A stretch of DNA of 64,000 bases. Source: Zopfochytrium polystomum. Lineage: Eukaryota; Chytridiomycota; Chytridiomycetes; Chytridiales; Chytridiaceae. The notes beneath the pieces were generated by a model that saw only the letters and a list, made by a program, of their open reading frames with translations, was not told the DNA's origin and searched no databases. Shown piece by piece: positions 10,369 through 20,760 of the stretch. Where the stretch lies: positions 186,001 to 250,000 of the forward strand of contig JAIVFJ010000036.1 of NCBI GenBank assembly GCA_025765615.1, written 5' to 3'. Numbering within the stretch: the stretch's first letter is position 1; every line of letters starts with the position of its first letter. The translations under genes and the position numbers were made by a program.

Positions 10369-13032
10369 TCACTTCTTGTTTGCCTCCAGCGACGCTTTGA
10401 TCAATGGAACAAGGTAACTCAGCGGGTCCGCTTTCTTTAGGAACGGGTGCTGCAAGGGGATATTCATCCACAGTGAGTCAGGACTGTCTGTGATCCACAA
10501 GCAGATAAAAAAAAAAAAAAATAACAAACAAGCAAGAAATAACACACACCTTCAAAAGCTCCTTACTCGACGGCCGCTTCTCAGCGTCGACCTCGAGCGA
10601 CACCCTCAAAAAGTCCTTGAGCTCGGGGCCGAGCTTGTCTGGGCTCTGCAGCTTTGGCGTGCCGTTCGTGGCGATCAGGTACAGCGCGCGCAGCGGGTTC
10701 TCGTTCAGGTACGGCGGCTCGCCGTCGATCATTTCGATCGCCATGATCCCCAGCGACCACACGTCCACCTTGGACCCGTACTCTTTGCGCGTCACCACCT
10801 CGGGCGCCATCCAGTACGGCGTGCCGACCATCGTCGTCCGTTTCGCGTCGTCTTCGTTGAGTTGCGCGCAGAAGCCAAAGTCGACTGTGAAGGGTAGGGG
10901 CGTGGGGAAGAGGGGATGAACAGCGTAAACGGAATGCTCTGGGGGTCGCCCCCCAACTTTCCAAAAATACTGACTGAGTTTAATTTCTCCGTTCACGCCA
11001 AGGAGGAGGTTGTCACTCTTGATGTCGCGGTGAATAACACCCTTCGAGTGAAGATGTGCCAGTCCCTCTAACGTCTACAAAAGCTCATTAGTGAATTACG
11101 TTCCGCAAAAGAAGAGGGAAGGGAAAGAGGGGGGAGCCTCAAAACTGTCTTACCTCTCTGCACACGGCCGCAATCTGACCTTCTGTCATGTAATTTGTGG
11201 TGACGACACTTGTTAGCGATCCACCTTCCATGTACTCCATCACGACCTATTAAGATAAGCCGAAAGCCATTTAGTTTAGATACATACCTCGCCATGGCGC
11301 TGATTTCAGGATATACGTACCCATAGATCACCCTTGAAGAGAAAGCTGTCAATGTAGTTTACAATGTTCTTGTGTTTAGAGTCCCGCATAACCAAAATCT
11401 CGTTGATAATGAGGTCCTTCTTCGGTTGTTGCTCCAGGTTCATCTGCTTTATCGCGACGGCATTGTTCGAGCCAACTTGATATGCCGTGAAGACACCCCC
11501 TGAAGCTCTAAATGTGCAACAGTCCATAAAAAAGAAAATGACAGCTCTGTCCAAAGTAACCTCACCCTTGTCCAATCTTGACCAGGTTCCGATACAGCTT
11601 TGTCGGGTCGGCAGGATTGCAAATGGCGCGCAACCGGTCCACGACATCGTCCGTCGTGGCAGGCTTTGGCTTTGGCCGTGCCTGCGCAGACGGGACGCCA
11701 GCAGCACCCTGCGCAGGCTCTGCCGTTTGTGAAGTGGACGCGTTGTCAGCTGCTGGAGTGGTCGGGAACGTCGGTTTCGGTGGTGGCATCGGCTTCTTTG
11801 CTGGTTTCGGAGACGTCGACGGCGGTGGTGAAGAGGCGCCCCCGGCATTCTGCTCGAACGCTTGAGCCTTGGCAGCGACCGTCCCAGCGCCGGCCGCGGC
11901 AGGGTCCGCTGGTCGGACCGGTTTTGGGGGAGCGATGCTGACGGGTCGCTCCGGGGTGGGTGGCGGCTTGACATCCGTCGAATAAATAGTGAGAGTGTGG
12001 GCGGGCCTCGCAGGCACGGGCGGACGTTTCGAGTCAGCCGCGGGTGGCGGAGGCACTTTTGGCCTTGGGGCAACCTTGGGGCTTCCGTCGGGTGACTGCT
12101 TTGGGGAGATGCTCGGGCTGGATGCGTCGAGTTTGGCTGCTCCGAACTTCTCCCAGACAGTATCGTTCAGTTTGCCGCCTGCTGCATCGGTGAAGAAACC
12201 CATCACGTCTATCACTGCCTGCGGATTCGACTCCTGGTCCTGCTTGGAGATTCCAGCCTCTGTCAGGAGGGTCTGCCACTCCCTCGGAAGCCCCTTGATT
12301 GGTGATCATGTGAGCTCAACGCGATACAAATGGAAATGCAATATCTCACGGTGAATTCTCCAGTTATCTGATTGTATCCGACATGAGTGAGGTGGACAGG
12401 GTTGTACGGGGAGGAGATCTCGATCTTCGGCTGGTCATTTGACGAAAACATGCCTGCGATGAAGGGAAGGTGAAGCAGATCGTAAGATCTCGGACACCCA
12501 GCTGGACCGCGCACCTTGCACCGAGTTCATAAAGTTGTTGAGCAAGTTTTTCACACCCTTGCCCGATTCCTTGTCGGAGGAAGCGCCGTAGGTGTTGTCC
12601 ACAGAAAGCCCTCCGATGGCGTCCGACGAGTTTGATCGGCCTCCAAGGCCAGCTCCGCCACCCATACGAGGCGGAAGTGCCGTGTCATGAGGGGATAGGG
12701 TCCGCGGAGGTGGTACCCGCCGCGGTTTCTGGTCTCCCGCGATGTTTTGGTCCGATCCACCGAGGGAGCTCACGGACTGGCTCCTGGAGATGGACGGACG
12801 TGGGGGCACGACGGGCTTTCCGGCAGCAGCCGGATCTGCGGAGGTGGCAGCGGGGTGCACGGCGGCAGCCGACGGCGGCTTGGACGGCCGAGGCTTCAGG
12901 GGTGGAACTACAGTTGTGGCAGAGTCCATTGCGGGCGGGCTGGTGATGAGGGTGGCTTTTGGATTCGTCGATCGAACACCCAGGACGGATGTCGGCCTTG
13001 AGTGCGAAGAAGGCTCGCGCGGAAGGTCAAGT
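10369..13032 (-). CDS. PAK/STE20-family serine/threonine kinase with CRIB domain
   Basis: p21-activated kinases are effectors of Cdc42/Rac GTPases controlling polarity and MAPK signalling. Exons on the minus strand read as 12515-13032, 12350-12453, 11566-12293, 11321-11507, 11154-11246, 10975-11074, 10550-10884 and 10369-10449. The exon at 12350-12453 holds the CRIB/p21-binding motif ([16 protein letters not shown]), followed by [17 protein letters not shown] long Pro-rich linker, a Gly-rich loop start (LVKIGQG), the ATP lysine in [22 protein letters not shown] and GTPYWMAPE then follow in order. The protein ends [12 protein letters not shown] see no PH domain, so this is closer to Ste20/PAK than Cla4 in layout. 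The acceptor at 13032 implies a further 5' exon that I could not place; an in-frame ATG at about 12929 is an alternative start. Confidence 0.9.
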
Positions 13033-13516
13033 CTGTAATTTGGGGTGGCGGTGTGAGGGCCAAAAAAAAAAAATTCCAACGAATTGAACAAAAAAAAAAA
13101 AAAAAAAAAAATTTGAATAAAATGGTGGCGGGAGTGGAGAGGCCCTTGATGGAAATCTGAATTGAGGCCAGTGTTCGAGAAGCTCAGAGATCGAGGGCAA
13201 CGCTGGGATGGGGGCGTTTAGGAAGAGCAAGTCACGCACTCAGCGAAACACAGACAGAGTGGGCGACACAGGGAGTGAGGGAAAGGGGAACAGCACAGAT
13301 GTTGAAATGAGGGGGCGAAAGTCTCCAACGGTGAGGGTGCAAACAGTCGGGCACGCTTTTGCTGGTTTGTGTTGAAGTTTATTGCTTCAACGCCTTCCCA
13401 CAAAACAGCCCTTCTTTCATACATGGGGGTTGGCCAAACGTATTTCATTATGACTTGATTACAAAAGTCGTTGTGTGATGGAGAAGCATAGTCATTAACA
13501 TAGAGTGTATAGGGAA

Positions 13517-13987
13517 CTAACTTGATCGAAGCCTCCAAGACGGCGCTAACTTTGGGGGACCTCTCCATTGAGTCTCCGGATCGGCATCATCCGAATCAAT
13601 ATCTTCGGAATAGTACAGCCTGACCATTCCCCTCAGATCCCGGATCCCCGAAAAATCCCTCCTCTGGCGCATGTCATCATATAGCTCACGCCACTGGTTA
13701 TCGGCTTCGAAAGGGGCGGGGAACGGCCCGTTTAGCAGCTGGCTCTGCTGAAGCAGCCCGAGCGGTTGCGCCGGGTGGACGTCGAGACGAGGGAGCAACC
13801 CTCCAATTTCCCGTCTTCGGTCGGGATCCTGGAGTATTCCCAGAGATGGACCCCACGTGCAACCAAAAGGGGGTAGACTCTCGCTGACCTCCTCTGTGGC
13901 CCGAGATGCTTCGTGTGGATCGACGGGGAGACCAAAGAAGTGCGGCTGAGAATGGGGGTAATGTTGGCTTGGTCCGTGAATTGTCAT
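13517..13987 (-). CDS. Hypothetical protein, possible single exon
   Basis: The frame starts MTIHGPSQHYPHSQ and ends with an acidic, aromatic-containing stretch (MVRLYYSEDIDSDDADPETQ). I do not recognise it. It may be one exon of a larger gene: a possible acceptor lies at 14024, and the region near 14209-14329 also looks coding-like (a Gly/Ser run followed by FELARQYASLNG). The phases of those two pieces do not agree as I read them, so I have not joined them. It could also be upstream sequence of the PAK gene. Confidence 0.3.
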   Translation of the reverse strand: MTIHGPSQHYPHSQPHFFGLPVDPHEASRATEEVSESLPPFGCTWGPSLGILQDPDRRREIGGLLPRLDVHPAQPLGLLQQSQLLNGPFPAPFEADNQWRELYDDMRQRRDFSGIRDLRGMVRLYYSEDIDSDDADPETQWRGPPKLAPSWRLRSS

Positions 13988-14607
13988 GGGATCTCGGGTT
14001 GAGTGCGTCTTTATAGAGCCAAACTGCGCATGACCGAGGAAGGTGAAGGGCGTGGCACGCCCGCTAGCTGAGGCATCTCGGCGCGGATGTGCTGATTGGG
14101 CGGGATCAAGGCAGCAATTCTGTCAGCTCTGCATTCTTTCTTTCTGTGCTCAGGATGAGGTTCGGGCAGGCACGGTTTCTGGGAAACTCGATCGCAGCAC
14201 GTACGCACCATTGAGGCTCGCATACTGCCGGGCGAGCTCGAAGCTGCTCGCGATGGTAGTCCCGCCGCCGCCGCCGCCGCCGCTGCTGCTGTTGCTGCCG
14301 AGGAAGCCGAGCCTGGTGCGCCCTTCCATGAGCGCGGCTCGCGCTGAATCGTCCCCGTGGCTTCGGCTGAAGCCAGATTGTTTAAATATTTCTGCTCATA
14401 ATGCGCATGAGGGTTTGGGGACAGACGAATAGACAGACAAACACAAGCTGGCCGCTGACAGGGCAAATCTCGTAAATGACGTTTGTTCAGCCAGGGAAGA
14501 AAGTCTTCGGACACTTGACAAAATTAAAAAAAGGCACCAGTTCAAACCCCATTATTCACAGGGTCCAAAAAAAAAAGTTGGAACTGTAAAAAGTGTGTGA
14601 GGGGCAG

Positions 14608-15108
14608 CTACCTCAATATGTTGGTAGAACCATCTCTGTTTTTGATAACAGCCTTGATTCTCCTTGGCATACTTTCAACTGAATGATGAAGGAACAAAGG
14701 GGAAATTTTGCTCCATGCACTTGCAACTGATTTTTTCAACGCTGGAATTCCAGAGGGGCGATCCTTTTGCGCTGTTAGTATCAGGTGCTCCCAGAGATGC
14801 TTGATTGGGTTTAGTGTGAGACTATACTCACTCCTTTGACCCTGGGATCTGGGCCCTGGAGTGAGGGAAAGCAAATAATAGGCTAAAACTAACTTTATTG
14901 GGCTGTTGTCTTGGGGGTTTTTCAACCCTACTACTTGCCTAGTCCACGAAGTATCCCTACTGATCTGTCTAACAGGGGTCTCAAACACAAAGAATGAACA
15001 TTCAGAGGGACAATCCTCTGAAGGATCAGTGCCAGAGCAACGATTACTCGCGTGGCTGCAGGCCGATGCGAGGGAAAACGGAAGGGCACTCCCAAGGGTG
15101 CAACACAA
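14608..15108 (-). pseudogene. C-terminal fragment of a Tc1/mariner transposase
   Basis: The last 70 or so residues match the end of Tc1-type DDE transposases: LTLNPIKHLWEHL, then ALKKSVASAWSKI and VESMPRRIKAVIKNRDG. The catalytic acidic residue expected in the motif NPIE-x-W is replaced by lysine (NPIKHLW). The upstream part of the frame does not give the catalytic core or the DNA-binding domain. This is an inactive relic. It lies on the same strand as the separate Tc1 N-terminal relic near 21.7-25.2 kb. Confidence 0.75.
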
Positions 15109-16240
15109 CCGCAGAATAAAGAGAGAGAAGAGGGAAACGGGGGTTTTTATCTCAGGAACCTAATTTCAAATACAACAGGAGCGGTTAATAGCGACCGGAT
15201 GGACAGGGCGCGACCTAGCGCCCCTCGTCGCAGACGGTGCTGCAGGAGCCCTCGTCGTCGCCAGCGACAGGGGGGAGAGAGAGGAGGGAGTCGACTATGT
15301 AGGGGTCGGAAGGTCGCCAGCAGGGAACTCGCACTCGGAAACACCTGCAATCGTACACGCACCCCACCGGGCTGCGTCGGCACAATCACTCGACCAACAG
15401 GCTTTATCACATCGCACTCGTACTCACGCATCTCATTCTCACAGCAATAGGACCGAGGCAGGCACTCGTAGATCGAACTCTCAGGTGTCGTGGGCTGCAC
15501 CAAGTGCGGCCAACAACACCCTCGCAGGGACGGGAAGGTTGGGGACGACGACGCCGTCGTCGTCGCCACCACCACCACTGTCGTCGCAGCAGGCGAGTAC
15601 CCGTGATCCTCACTCCAACACAGAGCCGGCGATGTCACACAGTCGCTGGTGGGGCCAGCTGCATTCCCCACCATCGGCCCCTTAAGAGGAGCCCCACGAA
15701 GGGACCATGTACACACCCGGGTGTGTACCATCTCTCACTACCCTCACCTTTGTGAGCCAGATGGATTTGAAGGGACTCTGTATTGGTGTCAATGGACAGA
15801 AATCAGATTGAAGAAAAAGGAAAAAGAGAAATGGCCCAAAAACAGAGAGAGAGAGAAAATTGACAAGTCAACCCCCCTGACTTGGAGCATCCACCACAAA
15901 TGCTTTAAGTCCCCCCAACCCTATGCATGTATGTACAAGTGCCGAAAATAAATAATAAATTAGGCAGGCTTGGGGTACAGCCTGTCAGGCACCCCATCCC
16001 TAGGCAGTTGGGCAGTCTCTGTTAGTCACCGAAAAAGAAAATATGTTGAGAAAACCCTGGCGCAACGGAAACTGTTAAGATGAAAGGAGTAAAAGCAGGC
16101 CCAATAATAAAGACGGGTTAGCCGCAAATACACTTTGATAACGCCTTGGAAATCAAAGAACCGGGAGCAATAATAAGGGTCCCGATCCTTGCGGTTTTAT
16201 GACAGGTACGCTTGTTTTTGCGAATAAAATTCCTAGACTT
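15109..16240. other. Repeat-island DNA without a supported gene
   Basis: A frame on the minus strand (15147-15731) is Thr/Arg/Pro-rich and recalls no family. The region includes a perfect 20-bp palindrome at 15709-15728 and an AG-rich stretch near 15810-15865. It may be the degraded ends of the flanking mobile elements. Confidence 0.4.
15709..15728. repeat. Perfect 20-bp palindrome
   Basis: The sequence gtacacacccgggtgtgtac equals its own reverse complement, centred on CCCGGG. It could be a transposon terminus, a recombination scar or a protein-binding site. Nothing nearby identifies it. Confidence 0.85.
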
Positions 16241-16466
16241 TATCACTGAGACCTCAGTGTAGTCTCACAATCCTCGAACTGGGAATAACGGCGTTGCAAC
16301 CTTCTACCGTTCTGAGCTGAACGGAAGAGAATTCACCTTTTTGGGAGACCCTCGACACATCACAGAAGGATGTGTTGTTGTTCTACTCACTGGACCTTTT
16401 GCAATCCTGAATGTCTACGCTCCCAGTAGCTTCGCTGATGAAACTGGTTCCTGACAACCTTATAAG

Positions 16467-18209
16467 ATGAACTTCCTTGAAGACATCCTGCAAAACTGTT
16501 CAGCCCTCTGTACACAAGGATTTATGGTCATTGTTGCTGGAGATATGAACATCGCGCATACTGACTTAGATGTTGACCACTCCCTTCGCCTCCGTCTGAA
16601 GAGAGAGCATGCAACCTTCCCTGGCCTCTTAGAGAGTGAGAGACAGTGGTTTGACAGATTCTTAGCATCTGGCTATGTCGACGCATTCCGACACACTTTC
16701 CCTTCCTCCCATGGACTGACTTGGACCATGAAGTCCTCGTGCTCCGGCGAATGGATCCCTCTGCTGAGAGTAGACTACTTCCTTGTGAGTAATGATATTG
16801 ACCCCTCACAGTACAGTGTCCAAATTCACACAGAACACCCTTCGTTTGATGGCCTTGCCATAAGCGACCATTATCGTATTGAACTGCTCACAGACCTTGG
16901 AGATCTTGTCCCTGCTGCCCCAACTGAGCAAGAAATTGCCAGTGCAGTTTCACCACTCGATACGACTGCTGTAGCACCTATTGAGGGTAGCACGCCTGCT
17001 GTCGACACAAATGCTGCACTTGAGAGCTTCCCATCTGAGGTTCAGATTTTAGATAACCCACGCGCACTGAGTTATCTTCAAAACAAAGACCCTTACTTTG
17101 GACCTATCCTTCGTTTTAGGAGAGATGGCACTCTTCCTGAAGGTGTTACCTGTCGTACTATGACTACACGCGCAGCCATGATGGTGATACGATACAGAGT
17201 GCTCCACGCTGTGAGAGACTCCTACTCTTTCATGATGAAGAGAGCCCCACTACGACTTGCTGTATGCATCCCAGACAATTTGAGGAGAAATGTCCTTAAA
17301 CTTGTCCATGACGACCTCCTTTCCAGACACCTTGGTGCCAGGAAAGTGTTCGATAACCTAGCTGAACGGTTCTACTGGCCAACAATGGGTAGAGACCTTC
17401 GCAACCATATTGCGAGTTGCGACACTTGTCAGAAAAGCAAACCTGTGCTGTCCCGTCCTGGAGTTCTGCACCCTGTCCCCATTGGTATGTATCCCTGGGA
17501 ACGAGTGGCTGTTGACTTTGCAGGACCCTTCAAAAAGACTCCTGAAGGCTACCACTACATTATGGTTGTGATGGATTACTTCACCCGCTGGATTGAAGCA
17601 GTCCCTGTCACTGAAATCTCTGCAGAAACTGCTGCACGCTCTTTAGTAGAACAAGTGTTCTGCAGACATGGAGTTCCTGTGTTCCTTCACTCTGACAGAG
17701 GACAGCCCTTCTCCAGTGAATTGTTTGCTGCTCTGTGCAAAGCACTTGGAACCAAGAAAACCTTCTCGTCGCCACGGTGGCCTCGAGTAAACAGTGCTGT
17801 AGAACGCTCCATTAAGAGTTTGAAGACTATGATTAGGTCTTTCATTGACCAGACAACTCACGACGACTGGCCTTCTGTACTCCCCTACATTCTGTTTGCA
17901 TACAGAACACATGTTCACCCGCTGACTGGAGAAACCCTGTTTTTCCTGATGCATGGACGCGATTGCCGACTCCCCCCTCTTTTCCAAAGATCCAGTGCCT
18001 CCTTCCCCACAACTCCGGATTGTGTTTTTGAGAACAACCAATCCGAGGCTCACATTGCGACAGTATCTGCCAATGAAACTCTGGCCCTTCCTGACAGAAT
18101 CCTATTCATGAAGTGCTCAGCGAGTTTATCTTCAGATACTCCATTGATGTGCTTTACATCTTTAATGAACGACCTCCTGCGATTGCAGGTTGACCACCTG
18201 AACATCTAA
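16467..18209 (+). pseudogene. Endonuclease (ExoIII/APE)-integrase fusion ORF
   Basis: The 580-residue open frame has two domains. Residues about 1-150 carry exonuclease III-family signatures: GDMNIAHTDLDV (GDxN motif), a WTMK stretch, RVDYFLVS (the RxDY motif) and SDHYRI (terminal SDH catalytic motif). After a linker rich in Ala, Thr and Pro, residues about 195-540 resemble a Ty3/Gypsy integrase. They show the HHCC zinc finger ending CDTCQKSK and the DDE core with D in VAVDFAGPF, D in LHSDRGQPF and E in VNSAVERSIKSLK, so all three acidic residues remain. The frame continues upstream of 16467 through a TGA at 16452-16454, where a single C-to-T change from CGA would explain the stop. The ORF ends in a different frame from the following piece, so it is treated as a broken gene. 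Confidence 0.75.
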
Positions 18210-18250
18210 AGTTCCCCCCCTTCCTCCGAAGTTCTCTGAACCCTGGTTGA

Positions 18251-19495
18251 ATGACAACAGCTTTGGTTGAGTCACAAGTTTTTACCGACCGTTCTGTCTG
18301 CTATGTGTATGGGCCCTGCAACCTCATCTGTCCTGAGCACTTGTTTAAACCAGCTCTAGCCTGTGAGCACACTCGCGGACTCACCGTTCTGTCCAGAAAT
18401 GGAGAAATTTCATATGTTTATGCAGACAAAACAGGACACCAAGTCACCCTTAATCTGTTCAAGCCGCCCTTGCTGGCAACACTAGCGCCCTCTCTCCCTC
18501 TTTGGGCTGGAACCTCTGCGCCGCTCCTGTTTGAACTCCCTTCAACAGACCCACAAGAATCGATGAATTCAGAACTCATTCTGACAGAGCCTTATGTGGC
18601 TGAAGTTGTTGACAAACTTGCTGCTGCACAGAAGATTGTCATGACACGTGCAAAGGACCATCAGAACCTTTTGCATCAAGTCTCCCTTGATAAGGATAAA
18701 GAGGCGCATAAAATTCAACTTGGACAGAGAGCATGGCTTTCTGTCCCTCTTGATAATTCTGGCAAACTTAATGACAAGAACTGCTCGCTCATGTTCTGTT
18801 GGGTTGGCCCTGTGCGAGTCATTGCGATAACTGGCAAGGACTCCGAAGCTCAATATACGATTGTTGAAGCATTCCCTGGAAACCAGATTGTTACCAGGAC
18901 TGTGCATGTCTCACAACTGTGACCTTACACAGAACGCGCTCCTGCTGACTCCACTGAAGAAGCTGCAGACCTTGCTGGGGTAACTTATGATGAAGAACTT
19001 GAACAATGGCGTACTGCTAAGAAGCGTCATCGCCAACCGTCTTCCAAAACCACAATGGCTCCTGGAATTCATCCTGAGTTTGTTAGGCGATACTTTGAGC
19101 CTGAAGAGGATGAAGAAGACCCCGCTGATGTTGAATATCAAATCGAGCGAATCAAATCCCACACCTTTGATGGTGAGAGGTACATATATCTGACAAAGTG
19201 GCTCGGATATTCCTCCAAACACGATTGGAACCAGCTTGAGGAAGACTTACACCCGAAAGCTATCCACGATTACTGGGCTCTTGTGAAAAACGACGACCCA
19301 GATGAGTTTAAGAAACGCGAGGGATTCCTTGCAAAACAACCACCGAAGCGCACACGTGCCTTGACTACAAAAGGCAAAGAACCTGCACCTGCAGCGACTC
19401 CTGCCCCACTGGTGAGCTCCACCAAGCCTGCCACACCAATCCCACCTCCTGCACCTGGGACGCGACGAAGCGCCTGCCTGCAAAAAACCAAGTGA
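18251..19495 (+). pseudogene. Integrase C-terminal region and chromodomain, split by a TGA
   Basis: The piece at 18251-18922 contains the integrase C-terminal fold signature (LGQRAWLSVP, then CWVGPVRVIAI) and ends VHVSQL before TGA at 18920-18922. The same frame continues with PYTERAP, the usual continuation of the Gypsy HVSxLxPY motif, so the stop interrupts one protein. The next part (about 19070-19290) is a chromodomain: YQIERIKSH, then YLTKWLGYSSKHDWNQLEEDL. Chromodomains steer chromovirus integration to marked chromatin. The tail is Pro/Ala/Lys-rich and ends at 19495. Confidence 0.75.
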
Positions 19496-19870
19496 CCCTT
19501 GGACCTGCAAACATGTTTGCACACACCTTTGTTTTGTCGCATCTATGGCTGCGAGAATAAAAAAGAGGTACTGTGAGGACGACAGGCCGTCAAGCCTGTG
19601 ACCTCAAATAAAAGAGTGTATACCCACTTTTTCACTGATAATTGTGAGGATTATCCACCCGTCTCGAAGCGCGTTATACACACATTTGGCTTGGACTCTG
19701 CTGTATATATTATTATTTATTATTATTGGTTGTCCACATAAGCCACTGACTGACACTTGTTGTCGCGCCTGCGTCACCTGACACTATTATTATTTGTGCT
19801 ATTATTATTATTATTATTATTCTGTACAATGGCTGCAGACTGAGTGACTCAGTGTTTGCTCAACTGCTGG
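19496..19870. repeat. Downstream flank of the chimeric element with (ATT)n microsatellite
   Basis: An AATAAA occurs soon after the chromodomain stop (near 19555). An ATT repeat lies at about 19786-19823. I compared this stretch with the region upstream of 16240 and saw no direct terminal repeat, so no LTR is called. Confidence 0.5.
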
Positions 19871-19873
19871 CAT

Positions 19874-20115
19874 AGGGCTTCCTTGCTCAGTGGTTAGAGT
19901 GCTCCCTTCAATTGGGAAGGTGCCAAGTTCGAGACATGCTGACTGTTGGGCTGCAAAGTCCACCATGTCCAGCTAATAACCCCTCACTTTTGGAATGACT
20001 AAGGACTGAACCACTTCTGTGGGAGAGGTGCAAAGTCCAGATGCCCAGCTACCATGATGTAATGCCTCATATGAGTGGTATGAGAAGACAGGGCTTTCCT
20101 TTCTCTTTCTGTTGA
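19874..20115 (+). mobile_element. tRNA-derived SINE-like element
   Basis: The head looks like a tRNA gene: an A-box-like TTGCTCAGTGGTTAGAGTGC, an anticodon-arm-like hairpin (TCCC/GGGA around a 7-nt loop) and a B-box GTTCGAGAC. The T-arm and acceptor stems do not pair well, so it is not a functional tRNA. A body of about 170 bp follows with two repeats of a 'gcaaagtcca' phrase, then T-rich sequence. This is the layout of a SINE transcribed from an internal RNA polymerase III promoter. Confidence 0.5.
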
Positions 20116-20569
20116 TGATTTTTACTTATTTTTTCAATTAGTATTTTCCTTTGTTTTGGCTCTTTTTCTTGTTTTATCTTTTATTTAATTGTTTGTTTAC
20201 TGTCTCTCTTTGTGTGTCTTCCTTTCTTTCTGTGGCTGTGGTGAGTGTCTTCTTGTCTGCACCAATCATTTCTTGCCAGTTCCTCCACTCTGCTCTGGTG
20301 GCTGTCTGCCAAGAAACGGCCCCATGATTCTCTGAGCTGTCTCTTTTTGTTGATGGCTCGGCCCCATTTGGTGAATCACCCATCCATTCTGTTCTTTACT
20401 GTTTTATTTATTGTTTTGTTGTTTTGTATGTGTTTTCCCTCCTTTTTCCTCTCCTCCCTGTGATTCCAACCCTCTCCTATTTAAACTGCTGCCCCCCCTT
20501 CTTGTTGACTGTGAGAACTGTACCTGAAGTCCCTTGCCTGCCCTTTTCTTCCTGACTGTGTGTATGAGC

Positions 20570-20760
20570 TGGGGGTGGCAGTCCCCTGGTGTGTGACAGG
20601 AGGTTAGAGTCCTCTTGGCCATCATGGCAGTGTGCTGGGTTCAATCCCCAGTGCACCTCACCATTCTGCATGCTGCTTAGGTTGGACTGGGTAGGAGCCA
20701 CTTGGTGATGGAAGGATAGAGGGTAAATCTGTGGTGGTGCCTCTAGGTTCCTGTCAATAC
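20570..20760 (+). mobile_element. Second tRNA-like SINE candidate
   Basis: A B-box-like GGTTCAATCCCC and a CACC end follow a possible A-box (GACAGGAGGTTAGAGTCC). A non-coding body follows. The similarity to tRNA is limited to these boxes, so the call is tentative. Confidence 0.3.

Larger units (their letters stand above)
16240..19495 (+). mobile_element. Degenerate chimeric element: exonuclease III/AP endonuclease + Ty3/Gypsy integrase + chromodomain
   Basis: Three adjacent coding pieces on the plus strand belong to one element. An ExoIII/APE-like endonuclease domain starts near 16290 and crosses a TGA at 16452-16454 without frame change. It runs in frame into a Ty3/Gypsy-type integrase (to 18209). 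After a frame change comes the integrase C-terminal region (18251-18922) and then, across an in-frame TGA, a chromodomain (to 19495). I find no reverse transcriptase, RNase H, gag zinc knuckle or protease, and no LTR pair. Whether it was an autonomous element of this design or a rearranged chromovirus is open. The stops and frame change say it is inactive now. Confidence 0.7.

Noticed and set aside
15147..15731. 195-codon minus-strand frame
   Set aside because: Low-complexity, no motif, and it begins within the palindrome; no support for a real protein.
15953..19880. LTR pair for the chimeric nuclease-integrase element
   Set aside because: Comparison of both flanks by eye gave no direct repeat; only the chromovirus at 21926-25056 has clear LTRs.
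19874..19945. Functional tRNA gene (CAA anticodon-like loop)
   Set aside because: A- and B-boxes fit, but the T-arm and acceptor stem do not pair, and a SINE-like body follows.
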